Shown here piece after piece: positions 56,782-64,000 of a stretch of DNA of 64,000 nt (position 1 is its first letter; every line of letters starts with the position of its first letter). Under the pieces are notes generated by a model, which was not told the origin of the DNA, ran no database searches, and saw only the letters and a list, made by a program, of their open reading frames with translations. This DNA comes from Bin55 sp963667455 (GTDB lineage Bacteria; Pseudomonadota; Gammaproteobacteria; Pseudomonadales; Azotimanducaceae): contig CAXXFR010000001.1 of assembly GCA_963667455.2 (NCBI GenBank), positions 1 to 64,000 of the forward strand. The letters run 5' to 3'. The position numbers and the translations under genes were made by a program.

Positions 56782-58812
56782 CTATTCGGCTACTGGGTTG
56801 GATCTTGCCGTTAGATCACCACCCAGCTTGTTTTGACTGACCTGCTCTTGATAGTTCTCCGTCAATGCGGCGGTGAGTTCAGAAAGATCTCGGGGCATCC
56901 AAGGATCGCGAGCGTCGGGTAGTGGAAACCGCACTTTCCACAGGTTTCCGCCATCCAACAACGCAAAAGCCTGTCCACGAGGCAACGAAACGATGTCCGA
57001 TGGACTTAGCAACGGAAGTTCAGCGCTTGAGAGGCGGTCATCGTTACGAGTCTGAAAGTGTAGCTTGCCGTCGATATCTTGAATGTCCGATGCACTTGAG
57101 GAGGCGGACAATCCTCTGATCTCAACTTTGGGCAACTGACTCGTCAGTAGTTCGGCTGTGGCTAGTTCTTTGACGCGGAGCATGAAGAGCGAGTTGAAGT
57201 TGCCGGTTACCTGCCCCGCTCTTGCTCGTGCACCAACACGTGCCTCGACATCGGAAAGCGTCTGTGTGTACGCCGTGACCTGAAATCCCGCACCGCCGCT
57301 CTTGTTCAACAACGGAACAAACTCATCTCCAATCAGCTCATTGAACTCGTCAGCGTGAATGCAGACGCGCGGAGGAGCGCGATAGGGCTTCCCCTCTCCG
57401 TCAATCCCAAACTTGTAGAGATAGCCGGCAACTGAAACCAAGTCGGCAAACATCGAATTGCCCACTGCTGCCGCGACTGTTGAGTCAGAAAGCGCATCGA
57501 GACCGATGTACACGATCCCTCCGTTGCGGATCACACTCAACCACTCCATCATGGGTCGTGGATCTTTGGCTGTCTCATTTGGAGAAATGAGCTCCGCTAC
57601 AGCACCTGTTGTCAGTTTTTCCATCAGCGGACCAACGGACGATACGATCTTGTCGAAGTACGTTCGGTCGTACTTGAAAGCCGAGATTAGACCCTCGAGG
57701 ACGGGATCATCAATGTCACGTTCCTGGACATACTTGTACAGTGCGACCGCTTGCGGATCGCGTGCCTTCAATGCAGTTGGCAACGTTCGGGGATTGAGAG
57801 AACGTTCGATGTCCTTGACTTCCGAAGCCCAGCCCGCCGGTTCGGTTCGCATGAGGAGACTACGTGCGTAATCGACAAAAAGTGGTTCAATATCATTGAT
57901 ATATTTGCGTATCTTTAGGTAATTAGGGACCTGCCTAAGCTCAACGAGTGCGTGGGCAATGATGTTCACGAATCTCCATGCGAACTCCCGGAAAGCACTC
58001 GAACTGCCTTGTCCGGGTAACTGGCTCGAAATCCGTGTCGCCACCTCGGTAATCCGCGAGAACCTCCCTATCGCGTTGTATCGGCACGAGTGCTCTGGAT
58101 AGCCGAGATGAAACATCACAAATTGCTTCTCGCGACCACACCGTTTGGCTTCGGCATACGTACGACGCAACAGGTCAACATCGCCTTTGGGATCGAAGAC
58201 CAGGACAACATTGCCGTTGCGTATGTCTTGAGAGATGAGAAGTTCCGAGAAACGAGTCTTTCCAACTCGTGTCGTTCCCAGGACGAGAGTGTGGCCGACT
58301 CTGTCGGCTGCATTCATCCAAACATGGCTCTTGTTGGGTTCGACGCCGTGCAATTCCGGGCGGCCGCTGATCGACAGTTGGTTCGTATCCGGGGCTTTTG
58401 AGTCGGAATCACCGAGTCTCGACACCCATTCTGAGATCAAGGTCGGACTTGTTGTCTGAACGTATTTTCTGCCTTCGGGACGAATGGTGTCCACGAGGCG
58501 TTGCGTGTGCTTCTGAGTCCACTTGAACCCCTCTCCCAGATAGATCAGCCCCTTTTTCCGCGGAACCCGATCCGACCGCATTGTCCAGGCACTCGACTGC
58601 AACAGGCCACGCTGATAGCGAATGACGGCAACCGCCTCAAAGACTCGAACCAACGACAGCGTCGTCAGTGCAACAATAAACCCGACCAAAGCGAAGTGGG
58701 GAATGGCTAACAGATCACGACAGGCAACACAGACAATCGCGCACATCAGCGCAACGCTAGCCGACCAGAATTCGACCGGCGCGCGAAGCAATGCTTCGAC
58801 TGGGTACTTCAC
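56782..58812 (-). CDS. traD: Conjugative coupling protein TraD (SXT/TOL-type)
   Basis: 676 residues. Two N-terminal membrane segments (VALMCAIVCVACRDLLAIPH, LVGFIVALTTLSLVRVFEAV) precede the motor domain with Walker A LGTTRVGKTRFSE at 179-190, followed by VVLVFDPKGDVDLLRR, and Walker B RVCIHADEFNELIGD. It is the type IV coupling protein that brings the relaxase-DNA complex to the channel and drives DNA export. The start overlaps the SLT stop by 4 bases. Confidence 0.93.
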   Translation of the reverse strand: MKYPVEALLRAPVEFWSASVALMCAIVCVACRDLLAIPHFALVGFIVALTTLSLVRVFEAVAVIRYQRGLLQSSAWTMRSDRVPRKKGLIYLGEGFKWTQKHTQRLVDTIRPEGRKYVQTTSPTLISEWVSRLGDSDSKAPDTNQLSISGRPELHGVEPNKSHVWMNAADRVGHTLVLGTTRVGKTRFSELLISQDIRNGNVVLVFDPKGDVDLLRRTYAEAKRCGREKQFVMFHLGYPEHSCRYNAIGRFSRITEVATRISSQLPGQGSSSAFREFAWRFVNIIAHALVELRQVPNYLKIRKYINDIEPLFVDYARSLLMRTEPAGWASEVKDIERSLNPRTLPTALKARDPQAVALYKYVQERDIDDPVLEGLISAFKYDRTYFDKIVSSVGPLMEKLTTGAVAELISPNETAKDPRPMMEWLSVIRNGGIVYIGLDALSDSTVAAAVGNSMFADLVSVAGYLYKFGIDGEGKPYRAPPRVCIHADEFNELIGDEFVPLLNKSGGAGFQVTAYTQTLSDVEARVGARARAGQVTGNFNSLFMLRVKELATAELLTSQLPKVEIRGLSASSSASDIQDIDGKLHFQTRNDDRLSSAELPLLSPSDIVSLPRGQAFALLDGGNLWKVRFPLPDARDPWMPRDLSELTAALTENYQEQVSQNKLGGDLTARSNPVAE

Positions 58813-59399
58813 TCTTGGGTTTGGGTCTGCTGATCAGACAAGCGAAGGCTGATGGGTACGTGTTGTTGCCAGTTCTTCCTCACTCGCTCGCGATAGTCTC
58901 GAGCTCGTTGTCGAGCATAGGGTGCGTGATAGCAGCCTACGGCCCGCCACCAGTCTTGCTCCTTCACCCAGCAGGAACGAAGAATTCGTGCACCAGCAAG
59001 CAAGTTGGTACGTGGATCCAGTGATTCATACGACGACTCAAACCGCGATTGGTGAAATCGCCAGTTGACCTGCATCAAACCGACATCTACTCGTTCGCTG
59101 CCATCGTCTAAAAAGGAGCGTAATTGCGTGTGAGCGTCGATCCGAGTATCGTGCACCGAGGCCTTGCCACTTAGATTGAGAGTCCACGGCCAAGGTCTGA
59201 ATCCGTGTTGATCGTCGATGGTTCGGCCACTCTCGGTCAACGCAATGGCGTACAGAATGTCCGATGGCACCTGGGCAAGACGAGCAACGCGCTCGTATTC
59301 GAAGGGAATAGTGGGACGTATCGACTGTGCGCCAATTCCCATCAAGAAAACAACAGCGGCCGCAAGCCCGCATTTTGCGATCAATATCCGTCTCTTCAC
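58809..59399 (-). CDS. Lytic transglycosylase, SLT domain
   Basis: 196 residues with a signal or anchor (LAAAVVFLMGIGA). VPSDILYAIALTESGRT holds the catalytic Glu56, VDVGLMQVNWRFH the second motif, and GCYHAPYARQRARDYRERV the third. It opens peptidoglycan for the conjugation channel. It overlaps PFL_4693 and TraD by 4 bases on each side, the usual order in this class. Confidence 0.93.
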   Translation of the reverse strand: MKRRILIAKCGLAAAVVFLMGIGAQSIRPTIPFEYERVARLAQVPSDILYAIALTESGRTIDDQHGFRPWPWTLNLSGKASVHDTRIDAHTQLRSFLDDGSERVDVGLMQVNWRFHQSRFESSYESLDPRTNLLAGARILRSCWVKEQDWWRAVGCYHAPYARQRARDYRERVRKNWQQHVPISLRLSDQQTQTQE

Positions 59400-60163
59400 G
59401 GAATCGAGCTAGTCGGAAAGCGAAGAACTTGCTCACCTCGACGAAGCAGCACATGCGGAACATCTTGCGCATGTGGTCTCAGTTCCTTGAGCAAACCGTT
59501 GTCCAGATTGATGGAAATCCTGCGACTTCGTACTTCCGAGGCTTCGATTTCTCGTTTCGAAGCCCACTCTCGAATACGGGCATGATCTTTGCCGTTCGCC
59601 TCAACGAAATAGATGTCAATTCCCGCGACTTCTTCAATCAAGGGCTGAATGCGGTCGTACACAATCTCGCAGGCGGCACAGTCGAGCGATGCGAAGAACA
59701 GAATGCGATCATCGACCTTCAGCGGGGATTCTGGCTCTTCATAAGCCACTTGCAGACGGACCGGATCGATCAACGGCAGAGACTCGGTCAGTTCAGCTAT
59801 TGCTTCGTCGTAAGCGCGTTGAAACCTCAGTACCCGACCGGCGTCCTCGAGCATCATGGTCGCCCACATCTTTGCGTAGCGAGCACGCTCGTCGTCCGAA
59901 CGCGCGTGGATTCCCAGCACTTCGATTGGAGAAATTCGAGAGTCGCTCAGTGAGCCCCTGATTCCCCGTTTGAGTTGAAGGTGTCTGTCCCACTCGGTCG
60001 AAGTCAACCCCCAAGACTCGGCTTCGGATACAGCAACCTCGGCACTTGGAACGACTTGTGTGGAGTTGGTGGTCAAAGGCTGACTCTCAGTTTCCACCAC
60101 TGGATGGGCCATCACACCGAACGAGAACACGACAAATACCACTACGGAACACTGCTTGATCAT
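59396..60163 (-). CDS. ICE protein TIGR03759/PFL_4693 family
   Basis: 255 residues with a signal peptide (CSVVVFVVFSFGVMA). WGLTSTEWDRHLQLKRGIRG, SPIEVLGIHARSDDERARYA and a thioredoxin-like end with SLDCAACEIVYDRI and DVPHVLLRRGEQVLRFP match PFL_4693. CAAC may be redox-active, comparable to TrbC/TraF-type thioredoxin-fold proteins. It overlaps the preceding gene by 4 bases. Confidence 0.9.
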   Translation of the reverse strand: MIKQCSVVVFVVFSFGVMAHPVVETESQPLTTNSTQVVPSAEVAVSEAESWGLTSTEWDRHLQLKRGIRGSLSDSRISPIEVLGIHARSDDERARYAKMWATMMLEDAGRVLRFQRAYDEAIAELTESLPLIDPVRLQVAYEEPESPLKVDDRILFFASLDCAACEIVYDRIQPLIEEVAGIDIYFVEANGKDHARIREWASKREIEASEVRSRRISINLDNGLLKELRPHAQDVPHVLLRRGEQVLRFPTSSIP

Positions 60164-60480
60164 GGACTTGCTTCCAGGTCTGGACCGGAGCTTGGTTGGT
60201 GTTCGGCTTTGTCTTCCACGATTGTGGAATCACGAGTACTCTCCTGCTCTACCGGTTCTTGATCCACGGGAGGCTTGTCATTGACATCGGTGTCCACACG
60301 CGGTAAAAGGCTTCGATTCGGTACTCCACCCGTTTCGTATTGGCAGTTCGAAATATTTGAGCTTGAGTCCGGACGATCAAAATTCGAGCCAAGCTCTTCT
60401 CGCTGTGTGTCTCCGGTAACAACCTGAAGAGTTACTCCTGCGATTCCGGTTACTAACAGGAGTACCGCAAGTAAAGTCAT
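60160..60480 (-). CDS. Small anchored ICE protein between PilL and PFL_4693
   Basis: 106 residues from ATG 60480, which overlaps the PilL stop as ATGA. One membrane segment (LLAVLLLVTGIAGVTLQVV) is followed by an acidic, low-complexity tail. No family is recognised. Its coupled position in the operon argues that it is a real gene. Confidence 0.7.
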   Translation of the reverse strand: MTLLAVLLLVTGIAGVTLQVVTGDTQREELGSNFDRPDSSSNISNCQYETGGVPNRSLLPRVDTDVNDKPPVDQEPVEQESTRDSTIVEDKAEHQPSSGPDLEASP

Positions 60481-60908
60481 GGTTGTGCGCCTTCCGTTCG
60501 ACAGAGTTCGAATCCAACAAGCCGGCGAACTGGGTCTTGAACCACCTTCCACACTGGTCCAGCTAGAGTTTCAAGCATTGATTTCAACGTCAATGGGCCA
60601 AGCTCTCGATGTGACTTGGGAAGTGGCAGTTCGAGCATTGTCTGCATTTCTGGATCCACTGACTTCGGATCAGCCAGTTGAAATCCGTATTCGTCCAAGA
60701 CAGTGTTCATGGCTTGACCAACGGTTTGAACATCGGAGGGAAACGTTATGGAGACCACCGTCAGGAACAGATCCTTCTGTTCGGCAGTCGGAAGAGGTTG
60801 AATCGTGGAATATCGGCCTACTTGAACTTCATCGTCAGCACCGGCAAGTCCACACAGAGTCAGCGTCAAGAATGCAATGAGGATCTTGACCACAGAGAAT
60901 GGGTTCAT
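60477..60908 (-). CDS. pilL: PilL-like ICE protein, TIGR03748 family
   Basis: 143 residues with a signal peptide (VVKILIAFLTLTLCGLAGA). RYSTIQPLPTAEQKDLFLTV, TVGQAMNTVLDEYGFQLADP and RELGPLTLKSMLETLAGPVW match the PilL N-terminal domain, a secretin-associated pilus component. It is short compared with plasmid PilL but usual for PFGI-1-type elements. It is the first gene of an operon that continues to TraD. Confidence 0.9.
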   Translation of the reverse strand: MNPFSVVKILIAFLTLTLCGLAGADDEVQVGRYSTIQPLPTAEQKDLFLTVVSITFPSDVQTVGQAMNTVLDEYGFQLADPKSVDPEMQTMLELPLPKSHRELGPLTLKSMLETLAGPVWKVVQDPVRRLVGFELCRTEGAQP

Positions 60909-61784
60909 GTGGAAGAAGGGTCAAAATGGAGTCGGTAGTTTGCGTACAGATCATCCCGATACAACCAGAATTCCATACGCTTAGCGGAGAGATTGCGACG
61001 GTGAGTGCGGGTTCTCGTCAGTTAGAGCTTGCTCTCAGGAAAGGATCTAAGCAGTGGCGGAAATTGCGAAAAACGCAAATCAGCGTCAAATAATCATGTA
61101 GAGATCAAAAGGTTTGTCAATCAACAGCTGTTCATTGCCCAATGCAAGCGGGCGTTGCCGACGGTAAAGTCCGCAACGCCCGCTTTCCTTACCGGATTTG
61201 AGAATTCGATCAGCAAATCGTGGTTAGCGCATCTGACCAGTCTGGAGACTTAATTCCAGACAGTGCTTTCGCATACTCGTCCCGAGGCATTATTCTCGCG
61301 TGAATCCCTTTTCATAAGTGCGATTCGAAACTGAAGAGTCTCTCTCGCATCTCCGGTGTGCTTGGTAGCTAGGAAGAACCTTTGAGGCTTGGCATTCTGA
61401 GGGAATGCCGTCGAGGAAGCTGGATCCTGAGTCTGTCGACCGTTGTGCATTCAAGGATCCTATGCACTCTGACCGCAAAACACCGTGCGGTGCGGGTTAG
61501 ATGGCAGGGATTGTGTTCATCTCAATGGGCTTGTGCAACGCAAAATCGCTACATCGTGTGAATGGAATTACGGAATAGTTGTTGACAAGCAATTTCAATT
61601 AGAGATGCTTGATACTTTGCGAATATGCGTTTTTAACCGTAATTGGAGTGGAAATTGGCTAGGAAAACGGGGCGTTCGAGCAGTAGAGCGAGTAGAAGCT
61701 AGCTTGCGATTCAAAGTAGAAACCCGTCGGATCGAGTGCTTTCGCACCCAATCCGACAGGTTCTATCCCTGTAGACCCGAGAGT
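60909..61784. other. 876-base gap between PilL and DUF6573 genes
   Basis: No gene is supported. A plus-strand frame at 61485-62153 is antisense to the DUF6573 gene for much of its length and has no motif. The gap holds the strong hairpin at 61146-61185 and presumably the promoter of the pilL operon. Confidence 0.5.
61146..61185. terminator. Strong 13-bp hairpin
   Basis: AAGCGGGCGTTGC (61146-61158) and GCAACGCCCGCTT (61173-61185) pair perfectly around a 14-base loop. The T-rich tail (TTTCCTT) is on the plus strand; on the minus strand the tail is weak. It is 600 bases past the DUF6573 stop and 240 bases before pilL. Confidence 0.6.
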
Positions 61785-62207
61785 CTACTGCGCGGGCAAC
61801 CGAATCGTCAGGACCGGTTCGCCATCGTCGCCAGGATGCGCGAGCACCTGAAGCACAACGGACCGTGCCATGCGAGCAGAGCCATTCCGTGGTACCCGAT
61901 CGATGCGAAATCGCATGCGATCAGCACTGGGATTGCGCCTGCGCACAAAGTCAGCACATGTGCTAACGACAGCGTACAGTCGAGCGTGTTCGGATTGCCG
62001 GATCTGACGCTCGCTGTCTTCGTCAGTCCAAGCCACGCAGTCTTCCCAAACGGCTTTGGTCAAAGCGACCGGCCATCGGAACCCGACTTGTCGGGACATT
62101 TCGCCGATGTCAAACAAGTTGCCCTCGGCTATAGCAACTTTTCTCGACCCTGAGTAAGCAGGATCGACAGCCCGTTGCTCAGGGTTGTCGTCAAAGAAGT
62201 CTGTCAT
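61785..62207 (-). CDS. DUF6573 family ICE protein
   Basis: 140 residues. GNLFDIGEMSRQVGFRWPV followed by ALTKAVWEDCVAWTDEDS is the DUF6573 core, often present in the replication-side genes of ICEs. The end RSVVLQVLAHPGDDGEPVLT is also conserved in the family. Function is unknown. It has an AAGGAGGAG ribosome site 5-7 bases before ATG 62207, preceded by a GC-rich structured leader. Confidence 0.82.
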   Translation of the reverse strand: MTDFFDDNPEQRAVDPAYSGSRKVAIAEGNLFDIGEMSRQVGFRWPVALTKAVWEDCVAWTDEDSERQIRQSEHARLYAVVSTCADFVRRRNPSADRMRFRIDRVPRNGSARMARSVVLQVLAHPGDDGEPVLTIRLPAQ

Positions 62208-62226
62208 GACCTCCTCCTTGAAAGAA

Positions 62227-62271
62227 GGCCGGGCACACCTCTGCCCCGGCGGGAAGTGGTACTTCCCGGCC
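62227..62271 (-). promoter_or_regulatory. GC-rich leader with alternative hairpins
   Basis: GGCCGGG (62227-62233) can pair with CCCGGCC (62265-62271), while GGGAAGT (62251-62257) can pair with ACTTCCC (62261-62267). The two pairings share 62265-62267, so they exclude each other. The structure lies between the DUF3577 stop and the ribosome site of the DUF6573 gene. Confidence 0.45.
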
Positions 62272-62315
62272 GGGATGGAAAATTGAGAGCGAATGTCTGC
62301 AACCGTTAGGTCGCA

Positions 62316-62717
62316 CTATGCAGCGTCATCGAACTTATCGAGAGCCACGCCATTGACGCGAGCCCAGTCAATTCCGACTAGCTGTGCCTTCAGGCTCACT
62401 CCGACCTGACCCGTTTTCGGACCCTGTCGATAGGTAAACGTATCGGCATATAGATCATTCAATCGAAAGCGAACGAGCACCTTGTCTCCACTCTCCACAC
62501 TCGGCGCCAACTGGCGAATGTATGAAAGAGTTGAGCGACCTGCGACGCGGCAATCGATGAATGTGTAACGAACACTCCCATCTAAGCCCCGGAGGGCGGA
62601 TAGAGTCACTGAGACATAGGGCAGTCCATTGACGGGTTCGACTTCTCGAATCCGACTCAGATAGCCCACGCCTGTAGTCAGCAATGCGAAGTTCTTCGCA
62701 TTTCCGATAGTGGCCAT
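62316..62717 (-). CDS. DUF3577/STY4534 family ICE replication protein
   Basis: 133 residues from ATG 62717, seven bases after AGGAGG. LLTTGVGYLSRIREVEPVNG, YTFIDCRVAGRSTL, VLVRFRLNDLYADTFTYRQG and VGVSLKAQLVGIDW are typical of DUF3577, an OB-fold-like protein linked to ICE replication and single-strand DNA. It lies between the small unknown gene and DUF6573. Confidence 0.92.
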   Translation of the reverse strand: MATIGNAKNFALLTTGVGYLSRIREVEPVNGLPYVSVTLSALRGLDGSVRYTFIDCRVAGRSTLSYIRQLAPSVESGDKVLVRFRLNDLYADTFTYRQGPKTGQVGVSLKAQLVGIDWARVNGVALDKFDDAA

Positions 62718-62721
62718 CACA

Positions 62722-62928
62722 CTACCTCCTGGATAGTTGGATGAAATCCCTTCGACATCCTGTCAAAGGGACAAGGGATCCAGTCGTGCACATAAGTGCC
62801 CTTCTGGGTTCTTGCAGGGTCAAGCCGAAGTCCCGTAGAACGTAGCTTTGTGCGTCCATTTCATGACCCGAAAACGCCTCTTCCACTGAAACGCAGTGGA
62901 CACGCATGTTTAGTTGGGGATAGTTCAT
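62722..62928 (-). CDS. Small unknown ICE protein
   Basis: 68 residues. Its ATG overlaps the PFL_4669 stop as ATGA, which supports that it is real. SYVLRDFGLTLQEPRRALMC is present but no family is recognised. It ends 5 bases before the DUF3577 start and contains that gene's ribosome site. Confidence 0.65.
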   Translation of the reverse strand: MNYPQLNMRVHCVSVEEAFSGHEMDAQSYVLRDFGLTLQEPRRALMCTTGSLVPLTGCRRDFIQLSRR

Positions 62929-63689
62929 ACGTCCAATCCCTTCAGGAGTTCTGATTCTTCAAATACTGGTGGCACTGACTCCGAACCGTTGAGTCGTATC
63001 GAAGGTGCGTACATCGCCCTTCTTGCACCGCTTTCAATGTCTTTCGGTATTTCTCCCATGTAACGCTTGGCGGTTTCACCGTGGCCTTCCAAAGATGCTG
63101 GATTGGCCCGGTCAATTCCCAGGTGTCGAAATCGCGACGGAATGTTGAACAATCCACGAATCCTCGAGGCAATCGAATGCGTGTCCGACGAGAACTGCTT
63201 TCGGGAAAGACTGCCAACATGCACTGCCGTCAACGCTTGTCCAACGAAAGCATCAAACTCAGCCAGCAATTGGGCGGCTCGATATGCATAGGGAGACGCA
63301 AATCGCAACTGAATTCGGAACGGCTCACGCGATTGAGCCGGCAAAGCCAGGAACGACCTTTCACTGTTCAACGATTTGCGAAGGTTGGATCGTTCCTGCT
63401 TGATTCGGACATCTAGGGTTGCGATGGCATCGTGAATCTTGATCAGCCACCAGTCCGCGTAGGGATCGTTGGCTTCCGCCGCGTGCCAAATGACTCGCAG
63501 TCGGTCTGCAAAGCCAATCAATCCAATGATCGGCGGCTTGCCGTTCTCATTGCGCCCTCTCACGAGGACTTGTGCGTGGCGAGTCTGAAGCATCAGCCAG
63601 ACATCGCTTTGAAGAGGCAACCCTCTTCCGTTCACAGTTGATTCGAGTATGGGGTCAACAACCGAGTCGCGTAATTGCAGTGATTCCAA
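62925..63689 (-). CDS. ICE protein TIGR03761/PFL_4669 family
   Basis: 254 residues from TTG 63689. LQTRHAQVLVRGRNENGK, PPIIGLIGFADRLRVIWHAA, EANDPYADWWLIKIHDAI and FASPYAYRAAQLLAEFDAFV are the family marks. PFL_4669 proteins sit among the replication and maintenance genes of PFGI-1-like islands; activity unknown. The frame is open further upstream into the promoter motif, so the start is not certain. Confidence 0.9.
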   Translation of the reverse strand: MESLQLRDSVVDPILESTVNGRGLPLQSDVWLMLQTRHAQVLVRGRNENGKPPIIGLIGFADRLRVIWHAAEANDPYADWWLIKIHDAIATLDVRIKQERSNLRKSLNSERSFLALPAQSREPFRIQLRFASPYAYRAAQLLAEFDAFVGQALTAVHVGSLSRKQFSSDTHSIASRIRGLFNIPSRFRHLGIDRANPASLEGHGETAKRYMGEIPKDIESGARRAMYAPSIRLNGSESVPPVFEESELLKGLDV

Positions 63690-64000
63690 CAGTCTTGTGT
63701 ATCGACGAACAGTAAAGTCTGGTCTTTTATACAGTGTATATTTATACAGTATTTAATAAATCAATTCAAGAGCTGTGGAGATTCGCGCTGTGGTGGATGC
63801 GAAGCAGAGGATGATTCAGGCAGGTCCAACTGACAAAGCTTCAAACGGTCTCCCAAAGAGTCGGGATGAAGCTAGACGGCTAAACGCCGACAAATAGATA
63901 GATAGACAGAGGGAGCCTAGTTGCCTAGAACAGTGTGCATCTATGTAGCGTTCACCGATTGTTCCAAGTGTTCTGTCTCGTCAAGCGCTAACGGCATCAA
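63690..64000. other. Upstream region of PFL_4669 to window edge
   Basis: About 310 bases with the doubled AT-rich motif and no supported gene. The next ICE genes must lie beyond the edge. Confidence 0.5.
63727..63750 (-). promoter_or_regulatory. Shared ATACTGTATAAA-type motif, site 3 (doubled)
   Basis: TTATACAGT occurs twice on the plus strand, at 63727-63735 and 63742-63750. On the minus strand the two copies read ACTGTATAA, 15 bases apart. They end about 38 bases before the TTG start of the PFL_4669 gene. The spacing of about one and a half helix turns differs from the single palindrome-like form of site 1. Confidence 0.55.

Larger units (their letters stand above)
31996..64000. mobile_element. 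Integrative and conjugative element, PFGI-1/MPF_G class (partial)
   Basis: From the integrase at 31996 to the right edge almost all genes are on the minus strand and match the ordered conjugation set of PFGI-1/ICEclc/ICEHin1056-type elements. The replication-side genes are PFL_4669 and DUF3577, followed by PilL, PFL_4693, SLT and TraD. The membrane and assembly proteins, VirB4-like ATPase, TraU-, TraH- and TraG-like proteins come next. Two cargo segments interrupt them. The attachment sites, relaxase, helicase and the parA/dnaB-like maintenance genes are not in the window. The left boundary is uncertain and may lie beyond the integrase. Confidence 0.85.

Noticed and set aside
61485..62153. 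222-codon plus-strand frame
   Set aside because: It overlaps the well-supported DUF6573 gene in antisense and its composition looks like a shadow of that gene.

Overview
The window looks like a gammaproteobacterial chromosome, probably marine or environmental. I infer this from the MPF_G/PFGI-1-type conjugation genes, a proteobacterial glutathione reductase, an AGCS symporter and several CaiB/BaiF CoA-transferases. I see no rRNA, tRNA or CRISPR. The left half (1-31.9 kb) reads as chromosome carrying a defence-like accessory block. The right half (about 32-64 kb) is one long minus-strand integrative and conjugative element (ICE) that runs off the right edge.

Region 1 (0.47-12.0 kb, plus strand). 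A sulfur-binding-domain/HNH type IV restriction gene carries several single-base insertions near its start. Next comes a tandem CaiB/BaiF fusion, then a tight six-gene operon: GHKL ATPase, unknown protein, DUF6339-like protein, PP-loop (PAPS-reductase-like) sulfurtransferase, cysteine desulfurase, and a DUF262-DUF1524 (SspE/GmrSD-like) nuclease. Sulfur mobilisation plus a DGQQR/HNH effector resembles phosphorothioation defence (Dnd/Ssp), but the GHKL ATPase and the two unknown proteins do not match the standard gene sets. This is the best candidate for an undescribed system. The ATPase reading frame is broken at a run of 12 C.

Region 2 (12.1-23.2 kb, minus strand). Five tandem paralogues of about 600 residues each have an N-terminal membrane anchor or signal peptide followed by alpha-helical repeats of a W-x3-DP type. 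A HEAT-like exported protein, frameshifted and starting on a 19-A run, sits among them. One paralogue has an in-frame stop.

Region 3 (23.5-31.9 kb). AGCS symporter, gor, a CaiB/BaiF transferase and an exported unknown protein lie on the minus strand. A DUF262 protein and a small HExxH metallopeptidase-like protein lie on the plus strand.

Region 4 (32-64 kb). The ICE reads from right to left: PFL_4669, DUF3577, DUF6573, PilL, PFL_4693, SLT transglycosylase, TraD, TIGR03747, DUF2857, RAQPRD, the membrane and pilus-assembly genes, the VirB4-like ATPase, TraU-, TraH- and TraG-like proteins, and a tyrosine integrase overlapping the end of traG. Two cargo spots interrupt it. At 37.2-44.6 kb there is a C5 methyltransferase, an AAA ATPase with a broken DUF4276 gene, a GC-rich IS3-family element, an AmpG-like permease and an exported HNH nuclease. 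At 52.0-55.1 kb there is an ankyrin protein, an HpcH/HpaI aldolase and an outer-membrane barrel. Three operons share an ATACTGTATAAA-type upstream motif. Single-base frameshifts recur in the accessory genes; from sequence alone I cannot tell real decay or phase variation from assembly error.
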